This document shows, piece by piece, positions 52,428 to 60,726 of a stretch of 64,000 nucleotides of DNA. Numbering within the stretch: position 1 is the first letter of the stretch; the number at the start of each line of letters is the position of its first letter. The notes under the pieces were generated by a model. That model saw only the letters and a list, made by a program, of their open reading frames with translations. It did no database searches and was not told the origin of the DNA. The stretch comes from Clostridiales bacterium (GTDB lineage: Bacteria; Bacillota; Clostridia; Lachnospirales; Lachnospiraceae). The stretch covers positions 248,001 to 312,000 of the forward strand of contig JAHAJA010000001.1 in NCBI GenBank assembly GCA_018372435.1, given 5' to 3'. Position numbers and translations under genes: made by a program.

Positions 52428-53897
52428 ATGGCAATGTTCCATTGTTCAATCAAGATTATATCAAGAGCAAGTGGTCGCTCTGCTGTTGCCAGTGCAGCTT
52501 ATAGGTCAGGAGAAAAATTATATAATGACGAAACAGGAATTACACATGATTTTACTAGAAAAAGAGGTGTCGTATTCTCTGAAATATGTATTCCCAATAA
52601 TGCGCCTAGAGAATTTGCAAATAGAGAATATTTTTGGAATGAGGTTCAAAAAGTAGAAAAGCGTGCTGACGCACAGCTTGCAAGAGAAATTGAGGTTGCA
52701 TTACCAAGAGAATTTACAAGAGAGCAACAAAAGGAATGTGTAAGAAACTATATAAATGATAATTTTGTTTCAAAAGGAATGTGCGCTGATTGGGCTTTAC
52801 ATGATAAAGATGAGGGAAATCCCCATGCTCACATACTACTAACGGTCAGGGCATTTGATGAAAAAGGTAAATGGATTGCAAAACAAAAAACTACTTTTGC
52901 TTATGATGAATCGGGTAACAAGATTCCGGTTATTGATGAAGCCACAGGCGAACAAAAGGTACGAATCCGTGAGGGAAAAGGAACTGAAAAGTTATGGATT
53001 AGAATTTCTATTCCGTCAAATGATTGGAACGACCATTCTAAAGCAGATGAGTGGAGAGAAGCTTGGGCAGAACAATGTAATAAAATACTGCCGGTTGAGA
53101 AACAGATTGACCATAGAAGTTATGAAAAACAGGGAGTGGAGAAGATGGCAACAATTCATGAGGGAGTTGTTGCAAGAGATATAGAAAAAAATGGTGGTAT
53201 CTCTAACAAGTGTGAATTGAATCGGGAGATTATTAAATACAATTATGCCTTACAAAATGTGAAGACACTAGCAAAAGAAATCACAAAAAATATTATTGAG
53301 AAAGCGAGGTTGATTATTAGTGGATTTAATGAATTTAGAGGAAGTAGTAAAGATGCTAGAAGAACAGGAGAGTATGTTGTGCATCTTGGAACAACAACAG
53401 ACGGAAATAGAACAATTAGAGACTATGAACGAACAATTGAAAGAATCGTTAGAGGAAACAACACAATTAGAGATAGCATTGAACAAGGAAAATCAAATGT
53501 TAAGGTTACAGATCAAAAAATTATTGGAACAGAATCAGACATTACAAATACAAATCGGATCATTGAAGAATTTACAAAAATAAATAAGCAGAAGGAGAGT
53601 GATAAGAATGAGCGAATTAGACAGTTGCTTGAACGACGAAAGTATACCCAGCTTAGAGGAACTCCTGACGGAAAATGTGGAACAAGCGGAAATGATACAG
53701 AAGATCTTATCCGAGAAATTAGAGCTACAACAGATAGTGCAAGAGCAACAGTTGATGCTTCAAGAAATGCAAGAGAAAATCGTGACTTTGAACGACAGCG
53801 ACTTGCAACTACAAGAAGCAGAGCAGAAATTAAAGGAAAGCAAACAAAAGCTAGACCAAGCACTACAATTAGAAAAAATTATGGTAGAGAAAGATAA
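52428..53897 (+). CDS. MobA/MobL-family relaxase (MOBQ)
   Basis: A 489-residue relaxase. The N-terminal domain has the probable nicking Tyr25 (AAYRSGE), a His cluster in the third motif (NPHAHILLTVR, His133 and His135) and His125. It nicks oriT and pilots the strand into a helper conjugation pore. From about residue 298 the sequence changes to an Arg/Thr/Asn/Asp-rich low-complexity tail that coincides with two other coding frames, so the C-terminus is overprinted. GAAAGGGG precedes the ATG at 52,428; a longer frame crosses the oriT region. Confidence 0.88.
   Translation: MAMFHCSIKIISRASGRSAVASAAYRSGEKLYNDETGITHDFTRKRGVVFSEICIPNNAPREFANREYFWNEVQKVEKRADAQLAREIEVALPREFTREQQKECVRNYINDNFVSKGMCADWALHDKDEGNPHAHILLTVRAFDEKGKWIAKQKTTFAYDESGNKIPVIDEATGEQKVRIREGKGTEKLWIRISIPSNDWNDHSKADEWREAWAEQCNKILPVEKQIDHRSYEKQGVEKMATIHEGVVARDIEKNGGISNKCELNREIIKYNYALQNVKTLAKEITKNIIEKARLIISGFNEFRGSSKDARRTGEYVVHLGTTTDGNRTIRDYERTIERIVRGNNTIRDSIEQGKSNVKVTDQKIIGTESDITNTNRIIEEFTKINKQKESDKNERIRQLLERRKYTQLRGTPDGKCGTSGNDTEDLIREIRATTDSARATVDASRNARENRDFERQRLATTRSRAEIKGKQTKARPSTTIRKNYGRER
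53320..53583 (+). CDS. Small coiled-coil protein overlapping the relaxase gene
   Basis: An 87-residue protein (GTG at 53,320; ATG at 53,329 possible) in the +1 frame relative to the relaxase. It is a regular heptad coiled coil (LETMNEQLKESLEETTQLEIALNKEN). Composition is normal here while the relaxase frame is biased, suggesting this frame is the constrained one. Function unknown. Confidence 0.5.
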   Translation: MDLMNLEEVVKMLEEQESMLCILEQQQTEIEQLETMNEQLKESLEETTQLEIALNKENQMLRLQIKKLLEQNQTLQIQIGSLKNLQK

Positions 53898-54603
53898 TTT
53901 AAAAAAAGAATACTATGAAAGAAGTGCGCGAGAGATAGCTATAAGGGAATCTAATATAAAAAAGCGTGAAAGTAGGGCTGATTATTTAATAAATAGTCGG
54001 GAAATGGAGATAAACAAAAAAGCAAGGCAATTAACTTCCGATATAAGAAAGTCTTTAGAATTAGTACAGAGGAATAAAGAGAAAGAATTGAATAATACAT
54101 ATAAGCTAAAAGAGTGTCAACTATATACACTGACTTTTGGAGGGATACTATATAGCTTTTGGGTAACAGTACTTACAATAATGAATACTGTCCGATTTAA
54201 GGCGGATTTGAAGGCACTTATTGAGGGTATATATAGTACTTGCTTAATAATATGGGATAATGTGCTTGTTTGGGCGAATACAGTGTCAGAGACGTGCTAT
54301 AGAATACCATATAAAGTAGTGGCTGTTGTTTTTGCTTGGATTGTAAGAAAATTAATTATTATACTTGTTCTAACATTGATAATAGGTGGTATTACTTGGG
54401 GAGTATATAGAGTTATTCGTTTTTATTGTTTAAACCTTGCAGATAAAGCAAGTGTTGTGGTTTCGCTCGTTAGTTTCTCTCTAGTGGTATGGTTCGGTGA
54501 TTATATAGGAAAAATAATTAATTGTAATTTGATTTTCTTTTATCTTATATTTCAGCTTATATATATATTCATTCGTATGTACTTAGGAAGTCGCGGCTTC
54601 TAA
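53608..54603 (+). CDS. DUF6040 protein: coiled coil plus membrane helices
   Basis: A 331-residue protein: an acidic N-terminus, a coiled coil (about 25-165) and four or five hydrophobic segments in the C-terminal half. I recognise it as the DUF6040 type that follows MobA/MobL relaxases in Firmicute elements. Its first 290 bp overlap the relaxase 3' end in another frame. GAAGGAGAG precedes the ATG at 53,608. It may link the relaxosome to a membrane pore. Confidence 0.65.
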   Translation: MSELDSCLNDESIPSLEELLTENVEQAEMIQKILSEKLELQQIVQEQQLMLQEMQEKIVTLNDSDLQLQEAEQKLKESKQKLDQALQLEKIMVEKDNLKKEYYERSAREIAIRESNIKKRESRADYLINSREMEINKKARQLTSDIRKSLELVQRNKEKELNNTYKLKECQLYTLTFGGILYSFWVTVLTIMNTVRFKADLKALIEGIYSTCLIIWDNVLVWANTVSETCYRIPYKVVAVVFAWIVRKLIIILVLTLIIGGITWGVYRVIRFYCLNLADKASVVVSLVSFSLVVWFGDYIGKIINCNLIFFYLIFQLIYIFIRMYLGSRGF

Positions 54604-54688
54604 AATTTCTCATAGTTAGAAATTACTCACCGTGAGGAAGTTATATAAATGTTAAAGGTATACATTGAAAATTAATTGGAGGTTCTTT

Positions 54689-55177
54689 ATGAAAGAAGAT
54701 AAGGTAGCAATAAAATTAAAGAGGATAAAAAGAAATTTATTTAATAATGAATGGAACACTGGAGTGGAGCATAATTTTGATTATTTTAGACCAAAGAATG
54801 GAATGATAAATAATCAAAACTGTCCATTAATCTTTTTTGATATAATTTCATTATTTGCAAGAGATTGTGATTATAAATTAAAAGAATGTTATGTAGATGC
54901 AAAAAGGTTGTTTATTATTGGGATACATAAAGAAGGTAAATGTGAATTAATGTTACGTTTTGCAGGATCAAAAAATAAATTAGTAGTTGCAAAAGTTTGT
55001 TTTGTTCATCAAAGATGTGGTAACATGACTGAGCTTTATAAGATACTAGAAAATATAAAGAGAAGGTATAAAACAGGTAAAATAGTAATTGAGTCTGTAA
55101 TGACAGAAGGAATGAAACAATGGTGTAAGAAGAATGGATTTGAGAAGAAAGAAGAGAGCATGAATTATGAAGAGTAG
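54689..55177 (+). CDS. Hypothetical protein, possibly GNAT-like C-terminus
   Basis: A 162-residue soluble protein of no clear family. The last 40 residues (KTGKIVIESVMTEGMKQWCKKNGF) resemble the end of a GNAT acetyltransferase fold, but the acetyl-CoA loop is not evident. GGAGG precedes the ATG at 54,689. It lies between the mobilization genes and the methyltransferase operon. Confidence 0.45.
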   Translation: MKEDKVAIKLKRIKRNLFNNEWNTGVEHNFDYFRPKNGMINNQNCPLIFFDIISLFARDCDYKLKECYVDAKRLFIIGIHKEGKCELMLRFAGSKNKLVVAKVCFVHQRCGNMTELYKILENIKRRYKTGKIVIESVMTEGMKQWCKKNGFEKKEESMNYEE

Positions 55178-55232
55178 AAAAGTTATGCTTGAAAGAATCA
55201 CTATAATTAAATATAAAGGCGTCGCTATTTAA

Positions 55233-55280
55233 AACATTGCCGGGCAAAGTATTGACAATGTTGCACATTCTGAATATAAT
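55233..55280 (+). promoter_or_regulatory. Consensus promoter and putative operator of the RHH-methyltransferase operon
   Basis: TTGACA (55,252-55,257), a 17-bp spacer and TATAAT (55,275-55,280) match consensus exactly. An exact inverted repeat, AACATTG (55,233-55,239) and CAATGTT (55,256-55,262), overlaps the -35 and could bind the ribbon-helix-helix protein encoded first in the operon. Confidence 0.75.
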
Positions 55281-55298
55281 ATGTTGGGAGGATTCGTT

Positions 55299-55484
55299 AT
55301 GAAAAAAACTGTATCTATAAGTATTAGAGTTAGTGAGGAAGAATTAAATAGATTTAAACAAGCTGCTGAATTAGAATCATATGCATCATACAGTGAATTT
55401 GTTAGAAGGACAGCTTTAATTGAAGCCGCAAAAATAATTGATGAAAAAGGCAGTAAACTTAAAGGAGATAAAAGTAATGAATGA
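55299..55484 (+). CDS. Ribbon-helix-helix (CopG-type) regulator
   Basis: A 61-residue protein: TVSISIRVSEEELNRFKQAAE followed by SYSEFVRRTALIEA is a CopG/Arc ribbon-helix-helix. GGGAGGA precedes the ATG at 55,299. It overlaps the methyltransferase start by 8 bp and probably autoregulates this operon, keeping methyltransferase dosage in check. Confidence 0.72.
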   Translation: MKKTVSISIRVSEEELNRFKQAAELESYASYSEFVRRTALIEAAKIIDEKGSKLKGDKSNE

Positions 55485-56886
55485 TATGCTTGCGGAACGA
55501 ATGCGAAATGAACAGTATAATCTGGTTAGCATTGATTTGTTCTCAGGACCAGGTGGTTTGTGTACTGGATTCAAATGGGCGGGGATATTGCCACTAATTG
55601 CTGTAGAATGGACAGATACTACAGTAGAAACATATGCATTAAGCCATAATGCAGAGATACTTCATCTACACCAATATATAGATAATGGAGTTGTTAATGA
55701 AGAATACTTAGATACGTTTATGTATGAAAGTTCACAAACTCTTATTATTCATGGGGATATTAATTTAGTAAATAATGAACTGATAAGTCAATTATTAATG
55801 GTAAGATACGGAATAGATTCTGTAAATGAAACCGTTGATATAGTTACAGGTGGAGCACCATGTGAAAGTTTTAGTATGGCAGGAACAAGGACCCTAGGGG
55901 ATGAGCGAGATGATTTATTTGGTAATATACTTCGAATAGCACGAGCTGTTAATACTAAAGCAGTTCTTTTTGAAAATGTAAAGGGGATGCTTTCAAAGAG
56001 AAATCCCGATGGGGTAAGAGGTGCAATATTTCAATATATATGTGATACATTTGAGCAAAGAAATATAACTCCAAGTTATAATCTAGTATCTAGAAATCAA
56101 AATGATATATTACTTAAGGCAAGTGATTATGGTGTTCCACAAGCTAGAGAAAGATTATTTCTTGTAGCAATTAGGTCTGATTTAGAAGGTATAAATTTTC
56201 ATTATCCACAGAGGACACACGGAGATGGACTAATGAACCAATGTGTTACCGTACGAGAAGCAATTTCAGATTTACCATATGTTAATATGGGAGAAGGTGG
56301 AGATATAATAGAATATCGTATGCCAACAAGATATATATCTGATAATCAACAAAAATATATATCGATAATGCGTGGAAACTATAATCAAGATGGTATACAT
56401 TCATTTACACCACAACATCTTTATGAACGTGGTTTATATTCAGAGGAGAATGTAAGTTCTCATAAGGGACCAGGACATATTAGGAGAAAGCAACAATTAT
56501 TGGCATTGATTCCTGAGGGAAGTAGTATGCGTATGACATTTCGTCAATTGACTGATCAAGGTGAAATTGATAATTATAGGCATCTGTTTCCAAATACAAT
56601 TTACGGAAGTAGAAATCGTAGATTGTTATGGGACGAACCGAGTTTTACAGTAACTTCTCATTGTCTTGATGAAATATTGCATCCTATATTAAATCGAGCC
56701 ATAACCCCACGCGAAGCCGCTAGGTTACAAAGCTTTCCTGATTGGTATCAATTTGCAGGTCCGTATGTACAATTTCATGGAGACAAAGTACAGGATAAAT
56801 ATGAACAAATAGGGGATGCAATTCCACCACTATTAGCATGTGCTATTGCAAGAGAATTTGTTAATTGTTTACCAGCACATATATAA
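55477..56886 (+). CDS. DNA (cytosine-5) methyltransferase of the RM system
   Basis: A 469-residue C5-methyltransferase with the motifs in order: I (SIDLFSGPGGLCTGF, SAM binding), IV with catalytic Cys129 (GGAPCESFS), VI (FENVKGM), VIII (QARERLF) and X (YEQIGDAIPPLLACAIA). It protects the host DNA from the endonuclease encoded convergently. The ATG at 55,477 follows AAAGGAGAT. Target recognition cannot be read directly. Confidence 0.93.
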   Translation: MNDMLAERMRNEQYNLVSIDLFSGPGGLCTGFKWAGILPLIAVEWTDTTVETYALSHNAEILHLHQYIDNGVVNEEYLDTFMYESSQTLIIHGDINLVNNELISQLLMVRYGIDSVNETVDIVTGGAPCESFSMAGTRTLGDERDDLFGNILRIARAVNTKAVLFENVKGMLSKRNPDGVRGAIFQYICDTFEQRNITPSYNLVSRNQNDILLKASDYGVPQARERLFLVAIRSDLEGINFHYPQRTHGDGLMNQCVTVREAISDLPYVNMGEGGDIIEYRMPTRYISDNQQKYISIMRGNYNQDGIHSFTPQHLYERGLYSEENVSSHKGPGHIRRKQQLLALIPEGSSMRMTFRQLTDQGEIDNYRHLFPNTIYGSRNRRLLWDEPSFTVTSHCLDEILHPILNRAITPREAARLQSFPDWYQFAGPYVQFHGDKVQDKYEQIGDAIPPLLACAIAREFVNCLPAHI

Positions 56887-56894
56887 ATTCAAAG

Positions 56895-56922
56895 ATGAGA
56901 GTCACTTTTTAGTGACTCTCAT
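56895..56922. terminator. Perfect bidirectional terminator
   Basis: ATGAGAGTCACT and AGTGACTCTCAT pair exactly around TTTT, between the convergent methyltransferase and endonuclease genes. Confidence 0.85.
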
Positions 56923-56925
56923 ACC

Positions 56926-58140
56926 TTATTCAATATAAATTCTAAGAGCAGGATAGTTTACTCCGTTATTATCTTTTGATGTTACTGTCCAGCCAAAAAT
57001 TGTTCCAAAATTGCCCTTGTTTAAATTCTGGGAATAAGCTATACATTCATCAATTGTTTCTACATAGCAATCTTCGATGGAATCATGTTGATAACGAATA
57101 ATAACATAATCTGCCCGCTGAAGAGCAGTAGAACCATCTTTATTTGAGCCATGTAAAGCCCATTTAGTAAAAGGTAAGAGATAGGGTTTAAGTCTTTGCT
57201 CAAGAAGAAGAGACTTTGAATTATCAAATTTTGTTGGACCACCGGATGAAATATAATCGTCAAGAAGTTGTTGTGTATCTGTTTCAACAATATTTAATAA
57301 CTCAATACAATATTTTGGTGGAAATTGATGTACAGTTATATCTTTCTTTGTAGTGGATTTACAGCTAAATGTGTATGTATGTCTTGTATTATCTTGGAAG
57401 GTTGCAATAAGAATTAAATCTGTTTTTGCATTTCCTCCTCTTTTGGTAGTCCCATCCTTATATATGTATGTTGGTAATTTAGGAATTTTAATATCTGCTT
57501 CTAATTTTTTGGTTTGAGAAGAATTTAATCCTACTTTATTGACGATGGATTCAAATAGTGGATATGAAAATCCTGCAGCGAGATTATTTCCTTTCCATCT
57601 AAGTAGATTCTGTTTATTTTCTAGAATTTGTTTAAGTAATGCTTCAAAGTTTAATCCTTTTTTTGCTGCCCGACTTCCATTTAATGTTGAACCTAAATTA
57701 ATATTTTCAATTAAATTTATAAATTCACTGTGAAGAAGTATATCATCAATACTAGAAATATCCTGACCTTGTCTAATGTATTCTCTATAACGACGAATAT
57801 TTCCATATTTGATTTGATCATTAGCAATTATATCTGGACACAGAACGAATGCTTTAGTTACATCAGGATTTATAGATTTTATATGAAAAGAATCCCATTG
57901 TTTTGTTTTTAATCGATCAGATGTCATAGAAGAAGCAGAAAAAAGAATCCATTTTTGGTCATTTGGTAAAGTAATTACATAGTCACACTTAAACTGATCT
58001 TTTCTTTTGTCAGGATAACCATACTTCATGGTAGTAAAAGACATAATGAATTTTTTCATTTCTAAGTATTTTAGCTGAGCTTCTAATGAAGAATTTGAAA
58101 ATAATCCTGATTGGGATTTATTACTATTATCTTGATTCAT
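56926..58140 (-). CDS. Type II restriction endonuclease, MspI-like
   Basis: A 404-residue protein. The C-terminal half follows the order of R.MspI as I remember it: GGNAKTDLILIA (catalytic Asp), SCKSTTKKDITVHQF (catalytic Lys), LEQRLKPYLLPFTKW, RADYVIIRYQ and GNFGTIFGWT. In MspI the metal site is Asp-Asn-Lys; here Ser replaces Asn before the Lys. The N-terminal 170 residues are extra compared with MspI (about 260 residues). It starts 2 bp after the controller gene, with GGAGGA before the ATG. Cleavage at CCGG is only a guess. Confidence 0.7.
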   Translation of the reverse strand: MNQDNSNKSQSGLFSNSSLEAQLKYLEMKKFIMSFTTMKYGYPDKRKDQFKCDYVITLPNDQKWILFSASSMTSDRLKTKQWDSFHIKSINPDVTKAFVLCPDIIANDQIKYGNIRRYREYIRQGQDISSIDDILLHSEFINLIENINLGSTLNGSRAAKKGLNFEALLKQILENKQNLLRWKGNNLAAGFSYPLFESIVNKVGLNSSQTKKLEADIKIPKLPTYIYKDGTTKRGGNAKTDLILIATFQDNTRHTYTFSCKSTTKKDITVHQFPPKYCIELLNIVETDTQQLLDDYISSGGPTKFDNSKSLLLEQRLKPYLLPFTKWALHGSNKDGSTALQRADYVIIRYQHDSIEDCYVETIDECIAYSQNLNKGNFGTIFGWTVTSKDNNGVNYPALRIYIE

Positions 58141-58142
58141 AA

Positions 58143-58355
58143 TTAGTCCTCCGATTTTAACAATAAATATGCATCTATATTAAGGGCGTTGGCAATATTT
58201 TCAATATTATCTATTGATATATTTCGTTTTGCACGTTCGATAGAACTTATGTAAGTTCTATGAAGGCCAGCTAGTTCGGCTAGTCCTTCTTGACTTAGTC
58301 CTTTTTCAAGACGATATTTTTTTAAATTTGTAGAAAAAACATTAATTAAACTCAT
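58143..58355 (-). CDS. Restriction-modification controller (C) protein
   Basis: A 70-residue XRE-type HTH protein (LEKGLSQEGLAELAGLHRTYISSIERAKRNIS), the standard form of C proteins, which delay endonuclease expression until methylation is complete. It is directly upstream of the endonuclease gene, which it should control through the operator at 58,390-58,413. Confidence 0.85.
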   Translation of the reverse strand: MSLINVFSTNLKKYRLEKGLSQEGLAELAGLHRTYISSIERAKRNISIDNIENIANALNIDAYLLLKSED

Positions 58356-58389
58356 AAAATCACCTCATATAAATTATTAACTAATGTAT

Positions 58390-58413
58390 ACTATAAGTCT
58401 ACAGACTATAAGT
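58390..58413 (-). promoter_or_regulatory. C-box-like operator
   Basis: Two copies of ACTATAAGT (58,390-58,398 and 58,405-58,413) flank an inverted repeat AGTC-TACA-GACT (58,396-58,407), about 40 bp upstream of the controller start and overlapping TATA-type -10 sequences on the minus strand. C-boxes of other systems have the same GACT/AGTC symmetry. Confidence 0.6.
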
Positions 58414-58553
58414 AACATTATGAGAATCAATCATAGGTTACATTATGGTTGCAAAAATCGAAATAAAGTAGAAGAATAAGTGGAATATATAGAATGTGAG
58501 TACAAAATGTAGTAAATAAAGAAAATTAATAAACTAGATATAGTAGAAATTAC

Positions 58554-58566
58554 TGAGTTTGAATAA
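58554..58566 (+). other. Right attachment repeat of the guaA element
   Basis: TGAGTTTGAATAA, an exact copy of the last 13 bp of guaA, in the same orientation and outside any gene. Confidence 0.72.
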
Positions 58567-58573
58567 AAAATTT

Positions 58574-58613
58574 AAGCCCACAAACCTTGTAATTATAAGG
58601 GGTTGTGGGCTTT
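58574..58613 (+). terminator. Hairpin terminator beyond the right repeat
   Basis: AAGCCCACAAACCTT pairs with AAGGGGTTGTGGGCTT, followed by TCCTT. Its position 8 bp after the repeat suggests it may once have followed a guaA 3' end or an earlier element end. Confidence 0.65.
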
Positions 58614-58657
58614 CCTTGCGTTCTATGGCATTAATTTGGTATTAATTATTATTCTAG

Positions 58658-58822
58658 CTATTTTTTTTTACTCTTAATCTTATTTTCTAAATCATCTAGT
58701 AAATCATTTGGATATGCAATTTTCCAATTTTCATATTCTCTTAATGTCTTGGTTGAGAGATTAGAATTTTGTTTATGATTATTCCAATCAACTATGAAGT
58801 CAGAAAGCTCTCTATCATCGAA
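58658..58822 (-). pseudogene. Unidentified gene, 3' fragment
   Basis: A 55-codon frame on the minus strand without a start reads FDDRELSDFIVDWNNHKQNS and ends KIKSKKK and TAG. Real-protein composition and the lack of a start suggest the tail of a gene cut by the neighbouring mobC remnant. I do not recognise the family. Confidence 0.35.
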
Positions 58823-58826
58823 AGTA

Positions 58827-59153
58827 AGACATACGAATAGACTTAGAAATCAAACAATATCATTTCGTGTTTCACCTGCAGAAAGAAGTCAACTAGAGGC
58901 AAGAATTGAAATGAGTGGTGTTAAGAAAACATAGTATTATTTACAATCGTGTCTATATGGACGTATAGTTGTTGTCGGTTCACGACAACATGTTGATAGG
59001 CTGATAGAATCCCTACATGAATTGGAACTGGTTCTTAAGATGTTGTTAGAGGATATTAAGTTAGGAGATGAGGAAAAGGTATCAGATAAAATAAAAAAGA
59101 TAAGAGGGGACTATTGTTCTTCATTAATTTGGGGGTTTTGTTTTCTTTTTTGA
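58827..59153 (+). pseudogene. MobC-like mobilization protein, broken
   Basis: The frame reads RLRNQTISFRVSPAERSQLE and continues to MSGVKKT, an in-frame TAG at 58,932, then YYLQSCLYGRIVVVGSRQHV and HELELVLKMLL. It aligns by eye with the intact MobC at 51,483 (FRVTEEEKRLINNRIELSGM; YLIKSCL). It has no start and an internal stop, so it is a relic of a second mobilizable element outside the right repeat. Confidence 0.75.
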
Positions 59154-59463
59154 GCTATGTGAATAAGGTTTTAATGTGTAATATAGTTCATCAACTTGTA
59201 ATTGATCTGATTTAAAATCAATATTATTGAAAAGTAAGTTTGCATCTTCAATGGAAAAGTCAGCACAATTATCTAGATTATCATAATAGTCATATAAATA
59301 AATATCCATTACGGGTGTACCATCTATTTCGTATTCGTCATATTCAACAAGAATAAATTCTACCAAAATAGGAAGATAATCTCATATTTTTAGGAATATG
59401 TTTTTCAATATATTGAAATAGGTGTTTTACTATCTGGATTACTGTTTAAATTTCGATTTTCAT
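59124..59463 (-). pseudogene. Frameshifted small acidic protein
   Basis: From AAAGAGGAACTC and an ATG at 59,463, three frames join into one protein-like string: NLNSNPDSKTPISIY, EKHIPKNMRLSSYFGR and VEFILVEYDEYEIDGTPVMD to the stop at 59,124. The last 80 codons alone form an ORF from a TTG. The acidic, Tyr-rich C-terminus resembles small proteins of clostridial mobile elements. It is probably a pseudogene belonging to the same decayed element as the mobC relic. Confidence 0.4.
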
Positions 59464-60083
59464 GAGTTCCTCTTTCCTAAACTTGATTAATATAATTTTT
59501 ATTATTAGTGAATATACTGATTTTATTTGTACAATTTTGGAATAAATCAGACGCTACTCATAGAATATCATAATTATAAGTTGTATAATTAGGTTGTTTC
59601 TTAATTTAGGGAGATTATGTGTTATATATAGCGTTATGATATTTTAATTGGTTAATAATAATAAAATCAGTAATATGATAAATACATAGTAATAGCGTTA
59701 CTATAGTCAGGTTTATTATTAAATTAAGATAATTAAAAATTATTAGTTTATTATTAAAATAATATTGTATCACATATAGAATTATAAAATTATAATTGTG
59801 ACAATCTTTTAATGAATACTTGCAAAAAGTATAATGATAAAAATGTAGGGTATTTATAATATAATTAAAAATTATTAAAATATACCTCAAATAGGAATTT
59901 TGCTATATTTGAGGTATATTGGTTATGTAATAAAAATAATTGCATTCTTGTTATGTTACTTTTAATATAAGGTATATAAATTTTGAGGCTGACTTTATGG
60001 ACCAGTATCAGTCCCATTAAATCATACTTATTTTGTAAAATAAAGAAAAAAATGGACTTTTTTTGTTCGTGAAGGTAAATAGG
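59464..60083. other. Very AT-rich intergenic region with one hairpin
   Basis: About 600 bp without a credible gene; a 91-codon minus-strand frame (59,615-59,890) is low-complexity Ile/Asn/Tyr and looks like chance. A hairpin, AATATACCTCAAATA with TATTTGAGGTATATT, lies at 59,877-59,920. The promoter of the following operon should be downstream of it. Confidence 0.45.
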
Positions 60084-60323
60084 ATGATAAGAGAAAAAAT
60101 AAAGAATAATTTTTCAAATACAATAGGGAAAAATATACGTCGAATACGAAAAGAACAGGGGATTGGTCAAACCGAATTGGTTAGACGATTGCAATTAAAA
60201 AATGTTGATATGACGAGGGAATCATTGGTGAAAATTGAACGTGGTATTCAGCATATTCAGTTGGAACAATTAAGAGGAATAAAAGAAGTTTTGAATGTAG
60301 TATATGATGATCTGTTGGAGTAA
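60084..60323 (+). CDS. XRE-family regulator of the defence-like operon
   Basis: A 79-residue HTH protein (IGKNIRRIRKEQGIGQTELVRRLQL, then TRESLVKIERG). GAAGG precedes the ATG at 60,084. It is the first gene of a co-directional set reaching the window edge and may control it, as small HTH regulators do in many defence operons. Confidence 0.75.
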   Translation: MIREKIKNNFSNTIGKNIRRIRKEQGIGQTELVRRLQLKNVDMTRESLVKIERGIQHIQLEQLRGIKEVLNVVYDDLLE

Positions 60324-60349
60324 AATATTTTAGTGGAGAGAAGAATAGT

Positions 60350-60724
60350 ATGAATAAATATAGATTATCAGTAATGAGTATTTTAATTGTGATGGTTTTT
60401 TTATATATTGTTGGAGTTGTGAATATAACAGAAAAAACAAATTTTGCATTAACGCTTGCTGCACTAATTTTTAGTATCTCATCTTCTATAGACACATTTT
60501 CACATGAAAATAAATTAGAAGGTAACGTACGTTATATTTTGGATACATTAGCATTAGGTATTGCAATAGTACTACCTCAAATTAACAATATAAAGTTAGT
60601 CAATAAAATGATGAATACTTTTGACTCAAATATATTATTACTGTTGGCTTTATTTTTTACAATGGCAGGACAATGGTCTATGGAAATAAAGTTAATAGAT
60701 ATAAAAAATCAGAAGGGAAAATAA
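60350..60724 (+). CDS. Small membrane protein of the defence-like operon
   Basis: A 124-residue protein with four hydrophobic segments (about 8-25, 32-48, 64-80 and 95-112) and no recognisable family. It starts 26 bp after the regulator, and a GAGAG site precedes the ATG. The next gene starts 2 bp after its stop. Confidence 0.55.
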   Translation: MNKYRLSVMSILIVMVFLYIVGVVNITEKTNFALTLAALIFSISSSIDTFSHENKLEGNVRYILDTLALGIAIVLPQINNIKLVNKMMNTFDSNILLLLALFFTMAGQWSMEIKLIDIKNQKGK

Positions 60725-60726
60725 TA

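Larger units (their letters stand above)
45916..58566. mobile_element. Mobilizable genomic element integrated at guaA (about 12.6 kb)
   Basis: Bounded by a 13-bp direct repeat, one copy being the guaA 3' end. Inside are a tyrosine integrase, an Xis-like HTH protein, a DUF6017 replication initiator, MobC, an oriT and a MobA/MobL relaxase, giving integration and mobilization without a conjugation pore: an IME. Defence cargo lies at both ends: an OLD-family nuclease beside the left repeat and an MspI-like restriction-modification system beside the right one. The integrase is central rather than next to an end, which is less usual. Confidence 0.8.

Noticed and set aside
59615..59890. A 91-codon minus-strand ORF
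   Set aside because: The translation is almost only Ile, Asn, Tyr, Leu and Phe, has no ribosome binding site and sits in extreme AT-rich DNA; it is a chance frame.
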